A stretch of DNA of 64,000 bases from Anaerococcus murdochii. Lineage in GTDB: Bacteria > Bacillota > Clostridia > Tissierellales > Peptoniphilaceae. The translations under genes were made by a program, and so were the position numbers. The notes under the pieces are model-generated. The model searched no databases. It had not been told where the DNA came from and worked only from the letters and a program-made list of their open reading frames with translations. Within the stretch, counting starts at the first letter, position 1, and every line of letters begins with the position of its first letter. The stretch is taken from the NCBI RefSeq assembly GCF_019957155.1, contig NZ_JAIPME010000002.1:558001-622000 (forward strand), read 5' to 3'. Shown here piece after piece: positions 1 through 8,616 of the stretch.

Positions 1-2066
1 ATTTGTAGGACCAAGTTTTGCACCTCGAAGTGGGCGTTTTCGATATTTTCAAAAACCAACACACTGTAAGGTCTGGTCCTTAATGCCTGGGTCAATACTC
101 CTCCGAATTCGTATCCAACATAGCCAGGAGGGGCACCAATCAGCTTGGTGATTGATGACTTATCAGTAAACTCGCTCATATCGAAGCTAAGTAGGGATTT
201 TTCTCCCTCATAGAGATAGTCTGCCAAAAGTTTGGCTATATAAGACTTACCCGAAGATGATGGTCCTGAAACATTAAAACTTAGGACTGGCCTTTTTCTC
301 TCAAAGAGACCGCCTTCTGATATGATGTAGGTATTTATAATCTTATCGATCATATCATCGCCGCCTACGAATTCTTCCTTGAGTTTTTCTCTAACAAGTT
401 TAATAGAATCAAGTTTGTCATATTGGAGCTTAGACTTTGGCATTCCGCTCATCTTTGAAATAATATCTTTGACTTCAGAAACGCCAACTTTTGTCCTCAG
501 CGGATAATATTCTCCTTTATCTTCTATTTTCTTTAATTTTTCGCTTACTTTTTCTTTTAGACTTACGAACTTATCAAGGTTTTCAAAGTCTCTCTTATCC
601 TTGGCTTCTTCTATCTCAAAGCCAATGATGTCGATTTCTCTTTCAAGCTTGACTATAGTTTCTTGTCTTTCTTTTTCTTTTTCATAGAGTTCAGTTTTTT
701 GGGCAAGCTCTTCTTCAAGCTTTTTGATCTGTTCTTCTTTTTCCTTGGACCTGTGGCTTGATAGGCTGTCTTTTTCGTTTTTTAAGGCTATATTTTCCAT
801 TTCAAGCTGGACAATTTCCCTGTGGAGATTATCTAGCTCTTCTGGTTTTTGGTCCCTCGCCATTTTTACCTGGGCACAAGCCTCATCTATGACGTCTATT
901 GCCACATCTGGGAGTTTCCTCTCAGTCAAAAACCTCTTTGATAATTTAACCGCTTCTGTGATAGCAGGGTCTGTTATCTTTATCATATGGTGGTTTTCGT
1001 ATTTGGATTTTATTCCCCTCATGATAGCAATTGTTGTTTCAACGCTTGGCTCCTCGATTAGGATTTTTTGGAAACGCCTATCAAGGGCCTTATCTACCTC
1101 AATGTGCTTTCTGTATTCTTCGATGGTAGTTGCACCTATTGTTAAAATCTCTCCACGAGCCAGCATTGGTTTCAGCATATTGGCTGTATCCATTGTTCCC
1201 GATGCAGATCCTGAACCTATTATGTTGTGGATTTCATCTATAAATAGAATTATCCTTCCCTTAGAGTCCTTGATAATTTCAAGAATTTTTTTAAGTCTTT
1301 CTTCAAAATCTCCCCTGTATTTTGCTCCAGCAACTAAGGCTGTCATATCTAGGGAGAATATAATCTTATCTTTTAAATCATCTGGCACGTCGCCTGCCAC
1401 AATCCTTTGGACAATACCTTCAACTATGGCAGTTTTACCAACGCCTGCATCCCCGATTAAAACCGGATTGTTTTTTATCCTTCTAGATAAAATCCTGATG
1501 GCGTTTCTGGTTTCTTCTTCCCTGCCGATAACCGGATCAAGCCTTCCTTCGATGGCTTCCTTGGTGAGGACTGTCCCGTATTTTTCAAGGTTGATTATAG
1601 TTTCTTGGTCGACGCCCTTTAGTAGGTATTCGTTAAATTTCTTGGCAACTAATTCGTTAAAAATTTGATAAGTTAGACCGTGTGTCGCCGCAAGTTTTGC
1701 TGTTGGCATATCGGCTTCTCTTAGGAGGGCCAAAACCAAGTGTTCGGTCTTGATTTTTTCTTCAAACTGGTTTCTAGAAATTTCTTCTGCTATCAAAAGA
1801 GCTCTTTGATAAGACCTTGATGTGTAGAGGGAAGAAATCCCCTTAGCTGACCTTAATTTGGTCAGGGCATTTTCTGTATCATCCAAAACATCTTGGTAGA
1901 TTACCTTAAGTTCCTTAAAATAGGTTCTTATTAATTTTTCCTCTAAGGTCAAAATCGCATAGAAAATGTGAAGGTCAGATACCTCTACGTTGTTTTTCCT
2001 GATGGCAACCTTATTAGCTTCTTTAATAATTTCCACAGAAGATTGTGAATACTTACTTATGTCCAT
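1..2066 (-). CDS. clpB: ClpB-type AAA+ disaggregase, C-terminus beyond window
   Basis: Translated on the minus strand from the ATG at 2066; the frame is open to the window edge, so about 689 residues are visible and the end of the second ATPase domain is missing. The order is Clp N-domain (about 1-145), first nucleotide-binding domain with Walker A GDAGVGKT (near 205), pore loop KYRGDFEERL and Walker B ILFIDE, a roughly 120-residue coiled-coil middle domain beginning near KPEELDNLHREI (long, as in ClpB rather than ClpC), then the second ATPase domain with GPSSSGKS and pore loop GYVGYE. The second Walker B reads SVLVFENIENAH where the family has (L/F)DE(I/V)EKAH, so both acidic residues are changed. 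ClpB unfolds protein aggregates with DnaK. A Shine-Dalgarno AGGATAGG overlaps the end of the upstream gene, which suggests cotranscription. Confidence 0.85.
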   Translation of the reverse strand, partial: MDISKYSQSSVEIIKEANKVAIRKNNVEVSDLHIFYAILTLEEKLIRTYFKELKVIYQDVLDDTENALTKLRSAKGISSLYTSRSYQRALLIAEEISRNQFEEKIKTEHLVLALLREADMPTAKLAATHGLTYQIFNELVAKKFNEYLLKGVDQETIINLEKYGTVLTKEAIEGRLDPVIGREEETRNAIRILSRRIKNNPVLIGDAGVGKTAIVEGIVQRIVAGDVPDDLKDKIIFSLDMTALVAGAKYRGDFEERLKKILEIIKDSKGRIILFIDEIHNIIGSGSASGTMDTANMLKPMLARGEILTIGATTIEEYRKHIEVDKALDRRFQKILIEEPSVETTIAIMRGIKSKYENHHMIKITDPAITEAVKLSKRFLTERKLPDVAIDVIDEACAQVKMARDQKPEELDNLHREIVQLEMENIALKNEKDSLSSHRSKEKEEQIKKLEEELAQKTELYEKEKERQETIVKLEREIDIIGFEIEEAKDKRDFENLDKFVSLKEKVSEKLKKIEDKGEYYPLRTKVGVSEVKDIISKMSGMPKSKLQYDKLDSIKLVREKLKEEFVGGDDMIDKIINTYIISEGGLFERKRPVLSFNVSGPSSSGKSYIAKLLADYLYEGEKSLLSFDMSEFTDKSSITKLIGAPPGYVGYEFGGVLTQALRTRPYSVLVFENIENAHFEVQNLVLQ

Positions 2067-2072
2067 ATTTAC

Positions 2073-3248
2073 CTATCCTATCACCATAAATATAAGATGG
2101 GCAGCTATACCTGCTCCGAGTCCTCCTATAGTATGGCACAATATTGCATTACCTGTCATTTCTTTAGTCTCTAGGGCATCCATCATGGCTATGTGGGTTG
2201 ATAAATAGCCTGACCAGCACATACAAATTGATGTAAATACTGCTATGTCGTTTGCTGTTACAACGCCTCTTCCAGACATATCTGCTACAACACCAATGGC
2301 TGCTCCTGCAGAACCTAGGGCTGTAATTGGCACAGCTATGGCTTCTGGTGAATTAAAACCAAATAGTGGGTTGATGAGGAAGGCAAGTTTTTCGCCTATC
2401 ATTGGTAGGATTGCAATACCTTGGTTGGCTTCGCCTGTATAACCATTTGGGCCTGCGCCATTTGTAAGCATAACTACTAGGGTACAAATGAGGCAAACAC
2501 CTGGGATTATTGCAACACCCATGTCTACTCCGACCTTACCACCGTCTAGGAAGGCTGTTATAAACCTAGCTCCTGCTGATCCTTCTCTGACTTTTCTATA
2601 GCCATCTGGTACGTTTGCTGCTCCCTTGGTTTCAACCATTTCTTCTGTGCCGTAATACTTTTTGGTCCTAGAAATCATAAGTCTAACTGATATGATAGAA
2701 CCAACTACAGCACCAAGGAGTCCGACAAGGGCGCCCTTCATAGCATTGTCAACTGGTAAGGCCATCATAGATGTAACTGTGATAAGTCCCATACCAAAGG
2801 AAGTTCCTAGGTTGGTTAAGGCTGGCATCTGATATTTTTTGAAATATTTTCTAAAGTTATCATCAGCTGCAAGTGTTAATATGGCTGGGTTATCAGACAT
2901 AAAACAATTTAGCATACCAAGAGAAGATGCACCTGGTAGGTCGTATATAGGCTTCATTATCTTTGAAACAAGCCTGTTTACTAAGGCAATAACGCCAAAT
3001 TCTGAAAATATAGCAGATATACCACCTGCTAAAACTGCAACGGCCATCAAATATAGGCAGACATTCATCAAAAGATCATATGATGTAAGCATCATGGTTT
3101 TGATCATGTTTGTCCCGCCCATTATAGAACCCATATAGATAAAGAGGCCTAAGAAGGCTATCAGAAATATAAATACCTCTGGGCCAACATCTTTCTTTAT
3201 GGTTTTGTCCATTTTTAATTCGTCTCTTATTTCATCTAATTCTTCCAT
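2073..3248 (-). CDS. Gate-domain (nucleoside-recognition-like) membrane protein
   Basis: A 391-residue polytopic membrane protein with a short charged cytoplasmic N-terminus and about ten hydrophobic segments. The Gly/Ser-rich membrane stretches and motifs such as MSDNPAIL and FGFNSPEAIAVP fit the YjiH-like group of Gate-domain (nucleoside recognition) proteins, which are thought to move small solutes; the substrate is unknown. The start has AAGGATGATTTA upstream. The stop lies 7 bp before the clpB start. It sits beside a Na+:amino-acid symporter and ornithine carbamoyltransferase on the same strand, so an amino-acid-related solute is a reasonable but unproved guess. Confidence 0.7.
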   Translation of the reverse strand: MEELDEIRDELKMDKTIKKDVGPEVFIFLIAFLGLFIYMGSIMGGTNMIKTMMLTSYDLLMNVCLYLMAVAVLAGGISAIFSEFGVIALVNRLVSKIMKPIYDLPGASSLGMLNCFMSDNPAILTLAADDNFRKYFKKYQMPALTNLGTSFGMGLITVTSMMALPVDNAMKGALVGLLGAVVGSIISVRLMISRTKKYYGTEEMVETKGAANVPDGYRKVREGSAGARFITAFLDGGKVGVDMGVAIIPGVCLICTLVVMLTNGAGPNGYTGEANQGIAILPMIGEKLAFLINPLFGFNSPEAIAVPITALGSAGAAIGVVADMSGRGVVTANDIAVFTSICMCWSGYLSTHIAMMDALETKEMTGNAILCHTIGGLGAGIAAHLIFMVIG

Positions 3249-3303
3249 TAAATCATCCTTAACAAGATAAATCTTGAATTTATATTTTTTTCAAATGCCT
3301 TAA

Positions 3304-3338
3304 CTAAAAATATCCGAAAGAATCGGACATTTTTAGTT
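3304..3338 (-). terminator. Intrinsic terminator downstream of the alanine symporter
   Basis: On the minus strand a hairpin with arms AAAAATGTCCG and CGGATATTTTT (one mismatch) is closed by a short loop and runs into TTTTTAG. It follows the symporter stop at 3379 and would separate it from the Gate-domain gene. Confidence 0.7.
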
Positions 3339-3378
3339 TTATGCACCTGTTAATTAAACTTTAGTTTAATTTATTATT

Positions 3379-4743
3379 TTACTTAGCTCCTGGGTAGAAT
3401 TTAGGGTCATTGAAGAATTCATCAACAAGTTCTCTAATTTCACCACTTAGAAGAATCATACCAACCATGTTGGTAAATACTACTAATCCTAGGGTCGCAT
3501 CAAGGAATACACCTGCGTTATCAAATGATACGAATCCACCAAGAAGGATCATAGCACATGCTATAAATCTTACTATTTTACCTACTGTTGTACCAAATAG
3601 GTATTCACCTTGTTTTTCAGCGTAGAATACGATTACTACGATTGTAGAAAGTACAAATAGGAATAGGGAAAGAGCTATAACAGCTGTACCGATTTGACCG
3701 AAAGCTGTGTTGAACGCTCTTTCAACTCCGATATCTTTCATGTCTGGGTTTTGCCATAGACCTGTTGTTAAAACAACTAGGGCAGAGATTGTACAAACTA
3801 TAACTGTATCAGCGATTACTTCGAATACGCCCCACATACCTTGACGGCATGGATGGTCTGTAACTGCTGTAGCGTGTGCGTATGGAGCTGAACCCATACC
3901 AGCTTCGTTAGAGTAGCATCCTCTAGCTGCACCGGCTTTGATAAGTGCTGAGATACCTGCTCCTGCGATACCGCCACCTACTGCTCTTGGGTTAAATGCG
4001 CCAACAAAGATTGCTTTGAAAGCTGCTGGTATTTGATTAGCGTGCATGATTATAACTACAAGACCCATGATGATGTATAGGGCTGCCATGAATGGTACCA
4101 TTTTTTCTGTTACTTGAGCGATTCTCTTGATTCCGCCGTAAGCTACGAGTACTACTAAGAGTGTAATTACTACAGCTCCTACTAAACGGCTAAGTCCTAA
4201 TTGTTCAAGTGGGCCTACTGCTGAGATTGTTTGTAGAGTGATTGATGGTAGGATTTCAAGCATGAAGAAAAATGATACTAAGAATCCCATGATTTTACCT
4301 GCTGTACCGCCAATACCTTTTTTGAATGTATAAGCTGGTCCACCTACGAACTCGCCATCTACGTTTTTCTCACGGTATTTAATACCTAATACGATTTCTG
4401 CAAATTTTGTTCCTTGACCGATAATAGCTGCTATCCACATCCAGAATACTGCTCCTGGACCTGCTGTAAATATAATTGATGGAGCAACTACGATATTTGC
4501 TGCACCTATTGATGAAGCAAGGGCTGCTGATGCTGCTTGGAATGGTGAAACTGAACCTTCGCCGCCAACATCTGATGCAAACATTTTTCCAAACGTTTGC
4601 TTAATAATAAATGGCAAGTATCTAAGTTGTACAAATCCCATTCTAAATGATATTAAAAGACCGCCGCCTAGTAATACTATAAGGATAGGCCATCCCCAGA
4701 ACCAACCTGTAAGTTTTGATATCATATCTAATATTGCTTGCAT
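3379..4743 (-). CDS. Sodium:alanine/glycine symporter (AGCS family)
   Basis: A 454-residue membrane transporter of the usual length for the alanine/glycine:cation symporter family, which imports neutral amino acids with Na+. About eleven hydrophobic segments are visible. Family features include the early GGGLLISFRMGFVQ segment and GAARGCYSNEAGMGSAPYAHA (substrate/Na+ region, near residue 270). The start is preceded by AAGGAATT. It stands between ornithine carbamoyltransferase and a Gate-domain protein on the same strand, with a terminator after it. The exact substrate is not readable. Confidence 0.9.
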   Translation of the reverse strand: MQAILDMISKLTGWFWGWPILIVLLGGGLLISFRMGFVQLRYLPFIIKQTFGKMFASDVGGEGSVSPFQAASAALASSIGAANIVVAPSIIFTAGPGAVFWMWIAAIIGQGTKFAEIVLGIKYREKNVDGEFVGGPAYTFKKGIGGTAGKIMGFLVSFFFMLEILPSITLQTISAVGPLEQLGLSRLVGAVVITLLVVLVAYGGIKRIAQVTEKMVPFMAALYIIMGLVVIIMHANQIPAAFKAIFVGAFNPRAVGGGIAGAGISALIKAGAARGCYSNEAGMGSAPYAHATAVTDHPCRQGMWGVFEVIADTVIVCTISALVVLTTGLWQNPDMKDIGVERAFNTAFGQIGTAVIALSLFLFVLSTIVVIVFYAEKQGEYLFGTTVGKIVRFIACAMILLGGFVSFDNAGVFLDATLGLVVFTNMVGMILLSGEIRELVDEFFNDPKFYPGAK

Positions 4744-4882
4744 AATAATTCCTTTTTAATTTTATGGAGCCTTGGCCAAAAGGTTTCCTCTTAGACTAAT
4801 GAAGATTTTCAAGAATCTAAGTTTACTTCCTAAGGCCAGCCCCATCCTTGTATTTTTTTTATAATCTAGTTTCGTCTAAAAA

Positions 4883-5875
4883 CTAGCAAAGTGTTGCATA
4901 CATAACTGCTTTGATTGTATGCATTCTGTTTTCTGCTTCTTCAAATACTAATGATTGTGCGCTTTCAAATACTTCGTCTGTTACTTCTATTGATTCCATA
5001 CCATATTTTTCAAATATTTCTTGTCCAACTTTTGTTTCTTTATCGTGGAATGATGGTAGGCAGTGTAGGAAGATAGCTTCTTTGTCTGCGTTAGCCATAA
5101 CTTCTTTTGTTACTTGGTATGGTTTAAGAATCTTAATTCTCTTTTCCCATTCTTCTTTTGGTTCACCCATAGATACCCAAACGTCTGTGTAGATTACGTT
5201 AGCGTCTTTGCTTGCTTGTTCTACATCTTCTGTAAGTGTAACTGTTGAGAAGTTTTCTGCTGCGATTTTTTCGCATTCTTTAACTAGCCATTCTTCTGGG
5301 AATAATTCTTTTGGAGCACATGCTACAAAGTCAACACCAAGTTTAGCACAAACTACCATTAAAGAGTTTGCCATGTTGTTTCTAGCATCACCAAAGTATA
5401 CAAATTTTAGACCTTTTAGACGTCCAAAATGTTCTTCAATTGTTAGCATATCAGCTAGCATTTGTGTTGGGTGCCATTGGTCTGTTAGACCATTCCATAC
5501 TGGAACACCAGAGTATTTAGCAAGGTCTTCAACGTGTTCTTGTTTGAATCCTCTAAATTCGATACCATCATACATTCTTCCAAGAACTCTAGCAGTATCA
5601 GCTACAGATTCTTTGTGGCCCATTTGAGATCCTGTTGGATCAAGATATGTTACTCCCATACCTAGGTCATAACCAGCTACTTCAAATGAACATCTTGTTC
5701 TTGTAGATGTTTTTTCGAATATGATAGCAATGTTTTTGCCTTCAAGATATCTGTGTGGGATACCAGCTCTCTTCATGTCCTTGAAGTTTTTAGATAAATC
5801 TAATAAGTATCTGATGTCCTCTGTTGAAAAATCCATTAATTTTAAGAATGATTTTCCTCTAAAATTCTTTGCCAT
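4883..5875 (-). CDS. Ornithine carbamoyltransferase
   Basis: 330 residues from the ATG at 5875, chosen because AAGGAGAG lies just upstream; an upstream in-frame ATG at 5908 would add a poorly conserved tail. Carbamoyl-phosphate motif STRTRCSF (near 57), the DQWHPTQ motif, the ornithine-side segment SMGEPKEEW and the catalytic HCLP of [10 protein letters not shown] are all present. It interconverts ornithine plus carbamoyl phosphate with citrulline plus phosphate. Neither arginine deiminase nor carbamate kinase, nor arginine biosynthesis genes, lie alongside, so whether it is catabolic (ArcB-like) or anabolic (ArgF-like) stays open. The neighbouring amino-acid symporter favours a catabolic role (inference). 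Confidence 0.92.
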   Translation of the reverse strand: MAKNFRGKSFLKLMDFSTEDIRYLLDLSKNFKDMKRAGIPHRYLEGKNIAIIFEKTSTRTRCSFEVAGYDLGMGVTYLDPTGSQMGHKESVADTARVLGRMYDGIEFRGFKQEHVEDLAKYSGVPVWNGLTDQWHPTQMLADMLTIEEHFGRLKGLKFVYFGDARNNMANSLMVVCAKLGVDFVACAPKELFPEEWLVKECEKIAAENFSTVTLTEDVEQASKDANVIYTDVWVSMGEPKEEWEKRIKILKPYQVTKEVMANADKEAIFLHCLPSFHDKETKVGQEIFEKYGMESIEVTDEVFESAQSLVFEEAENRMHTIKAVMYATLC

Positions 5876-5961
5876 AATAATCTCTCCTTTATTATTATTT
5901 GTTACCAATAGATTTTAGTAACGATTTCACATTTATATAATATCACAATTTTAAAATCGAG

Positions 5962-5980
5962 TTCGGACAAAAATGTCGAA
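5962..5980. promoter_or_regulatory. Palindromic operator candidate between the carbamoyltransferase and AraC genes
   Basis: TTCGGACAAAAATGTCGAA is an almost perfect dyad (arms TTCGgACA and TGTCGAA) in the 270-bp divergent intergenic region. On the minus strand TATTAT near 5938 could serve as the -10 of the carbamoyltransferase gene. A regulator such as the adjacent AraC protein could bind here (inference). Confidence 0.35.
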
Positions 5981-6145
5981 TTTTTTTGTCAGAAATTTAA
6001 AAATCGTCAAAAAGACCACTTTGATTGATTTTTTTGGCAATTCGAGAAGAAGCAAACGTTTTTTGTAAAAATATTATAAAAAAATCGCAAAAAATCTTGA
6101 AAATAAAAAAAGAAAAAATACCATAATATAAGGAGGCTTTCTTTT

Positions 6146-7393
6146 ATGGGCAAAAAATATATAACCTTGCAGGATTCGTTTTCCTCATCTATGACCGAGT
6201 CAAACCTCATTAGTTTTGACATCCAGTCAGATAATGGAAAGACCCTGCCCCTTATGCACAAGCACAGTAGATTTTTGTACATACTAGAAGGAGAAGGCAA
6301 GATTAAAATCCAAGATAAGGTCTATAAAATGGCGCCCGGCGCAGTTATCTCTATCCTTCCTTGGCAAACTTCAGAAATAATCGAAGTAGAAAAGAATATT
6401 TCCTACTACCTTTTAGTTTACAACTTTAATTTGATAAACATTTACACTAAAAGCCAGCTAAATCTAAACAAAGAAGATGTTGACTTTATTAAGTGTCTCT
6501 ATTCGAGCGAATCAGCTCTTTACGACCTCGAAGCCTGCGATAAAATCGAGGAAATCTTTGAGGATATAAGAAAAGAAGTGGGGGTCCATTCCCTAAACCT
6601 AATCATCCACACCAAGAAAAAATTCTCAACAATCTATCTTATGTGCAAGATTAGTGAACTTTTGATAATCTTCATGAGATATATAAACGACGATGACACC
6701 TTTGGCGAATCAATCGCCGCAAGACCTGAAAACATCTTTATGTACATGTTTTTAAACTCATCCAAGGATATAAGTCTTGAAGTCTTATCAAAAATTTTTC
6801 TCATGTCAGAATCGGCCATTAGCCAATACATCAAAGATGTGACCGGGCTTGGTTTTCTTGATATACTCCATGAGATTAGGATTTATAAGGCAAAATTCCT
6901 TTTAAGCCACACAGATATGACCCTAAAGGAGATTGCAAATGCAGTTCATTATTCAGATCCTGCCCAACTTTCCAAGGTATTCCAGTCCAAGCAAGCCATT
7001 TCTACCAAAGATTTTAGACGACTTAACCAGCTACTTGAAGGCAAGGAGTCTTTCACTTTTAAGCCTGAAGATTTAAAACTAATTGACTTTGTAAATGAAA
7101 ACTATGCAGAAGACATTGATATAATGGAAGTTTCCAAAAAATTTGACATCACACCTAGAAATATCAACAAGATTTTCGTTTATTTTATGGAACAAAACTT
7201 CTATTCATACCTCCACCAAGTAAGGGTTCATGCTGCTTGTGATCTCTTAGTCAACACTGACGAACCAATCACAGACATAGCCATAGGTGTTGGTTACAAT
7301 TCACCAAAGACCCTTTTGAGAAACTTTTTAAAACACCTGGGCATGACCCCATCAGAATTTAGGTCGGGTCATTTGGCAGATTTGCCAAAATAA
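6146..7393 (+). CDS. AraC-family regulator with cupin domain and two AraC DNA-binding domains
   Basis: 415 residues with ATAAGGAGG just upstream of the start. Residues about 20-110 look like a cupin-type ligand domain (HKHSRFLYILEGEG, then APGAVISILPW). Unusually there are two complete AraC-type helix-turn-helix domains: about 210-294 (LSKIFLMSESAISQYIKD, then IRIYKAKFLL and IANAVHYSDPAQLSKVF) and about 315-410 (VSKKFDITPRNINKIF, then VRVHAACDLL and IAIGVGYNSPKTLLRNFLKH). Family members normally carry one such domain of about 100 residues. It is divergent from ornithine carbamoyltransferase and is its most likely regulator (inference from position). Confidence 0.85.
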   Translation: MGKKYITLQDSFSSSMTESNLISFDIQSDNGKTLPLMHKHSRFLYILEGEGKIKIQDKVYKMAPGAVISILPWQTSEIIEVEKNISYYLLVYNFNLINIYTKSQLNLNKEDVDFIKCLYSSESALYDLEACDKIEEIFEDIRKEVGVHSLNLIIHTKKKFSTIYLMCKISELLIIFMRYINDDDTFGESIAARPENIFMYMFLNSSKDISLEVLSKIFLMSESAISQYIKDVTGLGFLDILHEIRIYKAKFLLSHTDMTLKEIANAVHYSDPAQLSKVFQSKQAISTKDFRRLNQLLEGKESFTFKPEDLKLIDFVNENYAEDIDIMEVSKKFDITPRNINKIFVYFMEQNFYSYLHQVRVHAACDLLVNTDEPITDIAIGVGYNSPKTLLRNFLKHLGMTPSEFRSGHLADLPK

Positions 7394-7410
7394 ATAATTT
7401 TTAATATATA

Positions 7411-7440
7411 AAAAGTGGGAGATTGATCCCACTTTTGTTT
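7411..7440 (+). terminator. Intrinsic terminator of the AraC gene
   Basis: AAAAGTGGGA-gattga-TCCCACTTTT followed by GTTT, 18 bases after the stop. It could alternatively be the first hairpin of the structured RNA that begins immediately after it. Confidence 0.75.
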
Positions 7441-7757
7441 GTTTGGGCAAGGAAGAAAGGACTAAAATATGTGAGAGTCCAAGTTCCCCGCCCAGAGAAG
7501 AAAGGAATAAAACCACTTTGAGGATTGAGAGAAGAAAGGAAATATACTTTAAATCCTCAAGGCCCCTAATTATTATAGACAGAAAGAAAGGCTATGTGGT
7601 TTTATTTTTTTATATGGTTTCTTTTTATTTTCCTTACTGAAGAGGTGAGACGACTTTTTCTAAGACCTTTAATCGTCTATTTTGGAAAATGTGTAGAAAC
7701 CAGCCGCCTTGCTCATCCACAAGGCATATCTATAGGATCCTAGGAGGGCTTTTTAGA
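7441..7757 (+). ncRNA. Candidate structured non-coding RNA (multi-helix, repeated purine motif)
   Basis: No convincing coding frame, but many nested helices can be paired: TGGGC 7444-7448 with GCCCA 7490-7494; GGACT 7459-7463 with AGTCC 7476-7480; a perfect 10-bp helix 7507-7516/7596-7605 enclosing a perfect 9-bp helix 7518-7526/7552-7560 and ATAG/CTAT 7575-7578/7592-7595; then 7-bp 7616-7622/7695-7701, 7-bp 7627-7633/7684-7690 and 6-bp 7648-7653/7673-7678 stacked inside one another; then GCCTTG/CAAGGC 7706-7711/7720-7725 in a weak outer stem ending in GGGCTTTTT, possibly a terminator. GAAGAAAGGA occurs at 7452, 7497 and 7531, with a variant near 7582. The plus strand is preferred because of the final T-run; I could not match it to a family I know (not RNase P, tmRNA or SRP RNA by their conserved cores). 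Confidence 0.6.
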
Positions 7758-7852
7758 AATTTGAGACTTTATTTTACTTTTTCCTAATTGCCATTCCCAG
7801 TTTATTCATTTTCTAACTTATTTGTATTAAATTAAGCTTTGTAAAATAAAAA

Positions 7853-7892
7853 AAGTATAGAAATATCCCTGGGGGATTTTTCTATACCTTCA
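7853..7892 (-). terminator. Terminator of the DUF3842 gene
   Basis: GTATAGAAATATCCC pairs with GGGGATTTTTCTATAC; on the minus strand it is followed by TTTTTTTATTTT. It closes minus-strand transcription before the structured RNA region. Confidence 0.8.
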
Positions 7893-7978
7893 TAGTATAA
7901 ATGTAAATTAAACTTTCATCTTCTGATAATAACGGCTTTGCCGTCTGGCATTACTTTCTTGTAGGCCACAGATAAAAG

Positions 7979-8383
7979 CTATATATTTTTTTCGAGCTCT
8001 TCTAGAGCTAGACTTATTAATTTTTTCATAGAATAATCGCTCACACCTACAATAACATTATCATCGTGGAGGAAGGGGATCAAAATTCTTTTTGCCCTTG
8101 ATGTGGAAACGGCTTCTGCCATTTTGCCGGTAATTTCCCCACACATTGAGTTTGTAAGTAGGATGCCAATTGGGCCTATGATTATATCTGCCAGTTGAGC
8201 ATTGTAGATTAGTGCATTTTCTCCTGTGGCTGCGCGAGTGGCTCCTGCCTTTAACATAGCACTTGCGGCATGGGAATTTGTCCCTACACAGGTGACGTCT
8301 AAATCTTTATGGTTTTCTCTAATGGAGCTAACAAGCTGTTTGCCAAGACCTCCGCCCTGGGCATCAATTACTAATACTTTCAT
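7979..8383 (-). CDS. DUF3842 family protein
   Basis: 134 residues starting MKVLVIDAQGGGLGKQ, a Rossmann-like glycine-rich nucleotide-binding turn. Two further Gly-rich segments (IIGPIGILL and IIVG-like VIVGVSDYS) support a small alpha/beta protein. The length and sequence fit the DUF3842 family of anaerobic Firmicutes, whose function is unknown. It stands alone with its own terminator. After the TAG stop the same frame stays open for another 20 sense codons to 7919 (see findings). Confidence 0.7.
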   Translation of the reverse strand: MKVLVIDAQGGGLGKQLVSSIRENHKDLDVTCVGTNSHAASAMLKAGATRAATGENALIYNAQLADIIIGPIGILLTNSMCGEITGKMAEAVSTSRAKRILIPFLHDDNVIVGVSDYSMKKLISLALEELEKNI

Positions 8384-8502
8384 ATAACCTCTATTCTATT
8401 GATATTATTATAACATAAATTCCTTATTTTTTAAACTTTTAAAGAAGAAATAAATTTAAGGCAAAATTTTAAACAAGTTTTGTCCTTTTCATGATTTTTC
8501 GC
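8384..8502. other. Short AT-rich gap upstream of the DUF3842 gene
   Basis: Holds TATTATTATAACATAA (a likely -10 region for the minus-strand DUF3842 gene) and no open frame of note. Confidence 0.4.
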
Positions 8503-8616
8503 ATAAGAAAAGGGCCAACAAGGCCCCTTCCCAATAGAAAAGAATAAGTTAGTCCTAGTTTTCAAAAGGGAAAACTATAAGGAATTAATAATGAAAAACC
8601 TAGCTATTTGATAGCT
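8503..8616 (-). ncRNA. Candidate small RNA, or 3' trailer of ktrA
   Basis: A minus-strand promoter (-35 TTGCAT 8650-8645, 16-bp spacer, -10 TATAAT 8628-8623) is followed by three hairpins: AGCTAT/ATAGCT at the very 5' end (8616-8602), TAGTTTTC/GAAAACTA (8577-8556) and a GC-rich terminator AAGGGGCC...GGCCCTTTTCTT (8531-8503). No open frame with a ribosome site is present. It lies downstream of ktrA, so it may be an independent sRNA or a processed 3' end. Confidence 0.45.

Noticed and set aside
724..1668. Long open frame on the plus strand opposite clpB
   Set aside because: It is antisense to an intact, motif-bearing ClpB frame, lacks a ribosome site and has a low-complexity Ser/Ile/Leu composition typical of a shadow.
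7443..7640. 65-codon plus-strand frame inside the structured RNA
   Set aside because: No ribosome site, composition dominated by Lys/Arg/Glu from the GAAGAAAGGA repeats, and the paired helices explain the sequence better.
7441..7760. RNase P RNA, tmRNA or SRP RNA
   Set aside because: The conserved cores I would expect (e.g. GAGGAAAGTCC, GGAAGG...AGCAGCC) are not present on either strand.
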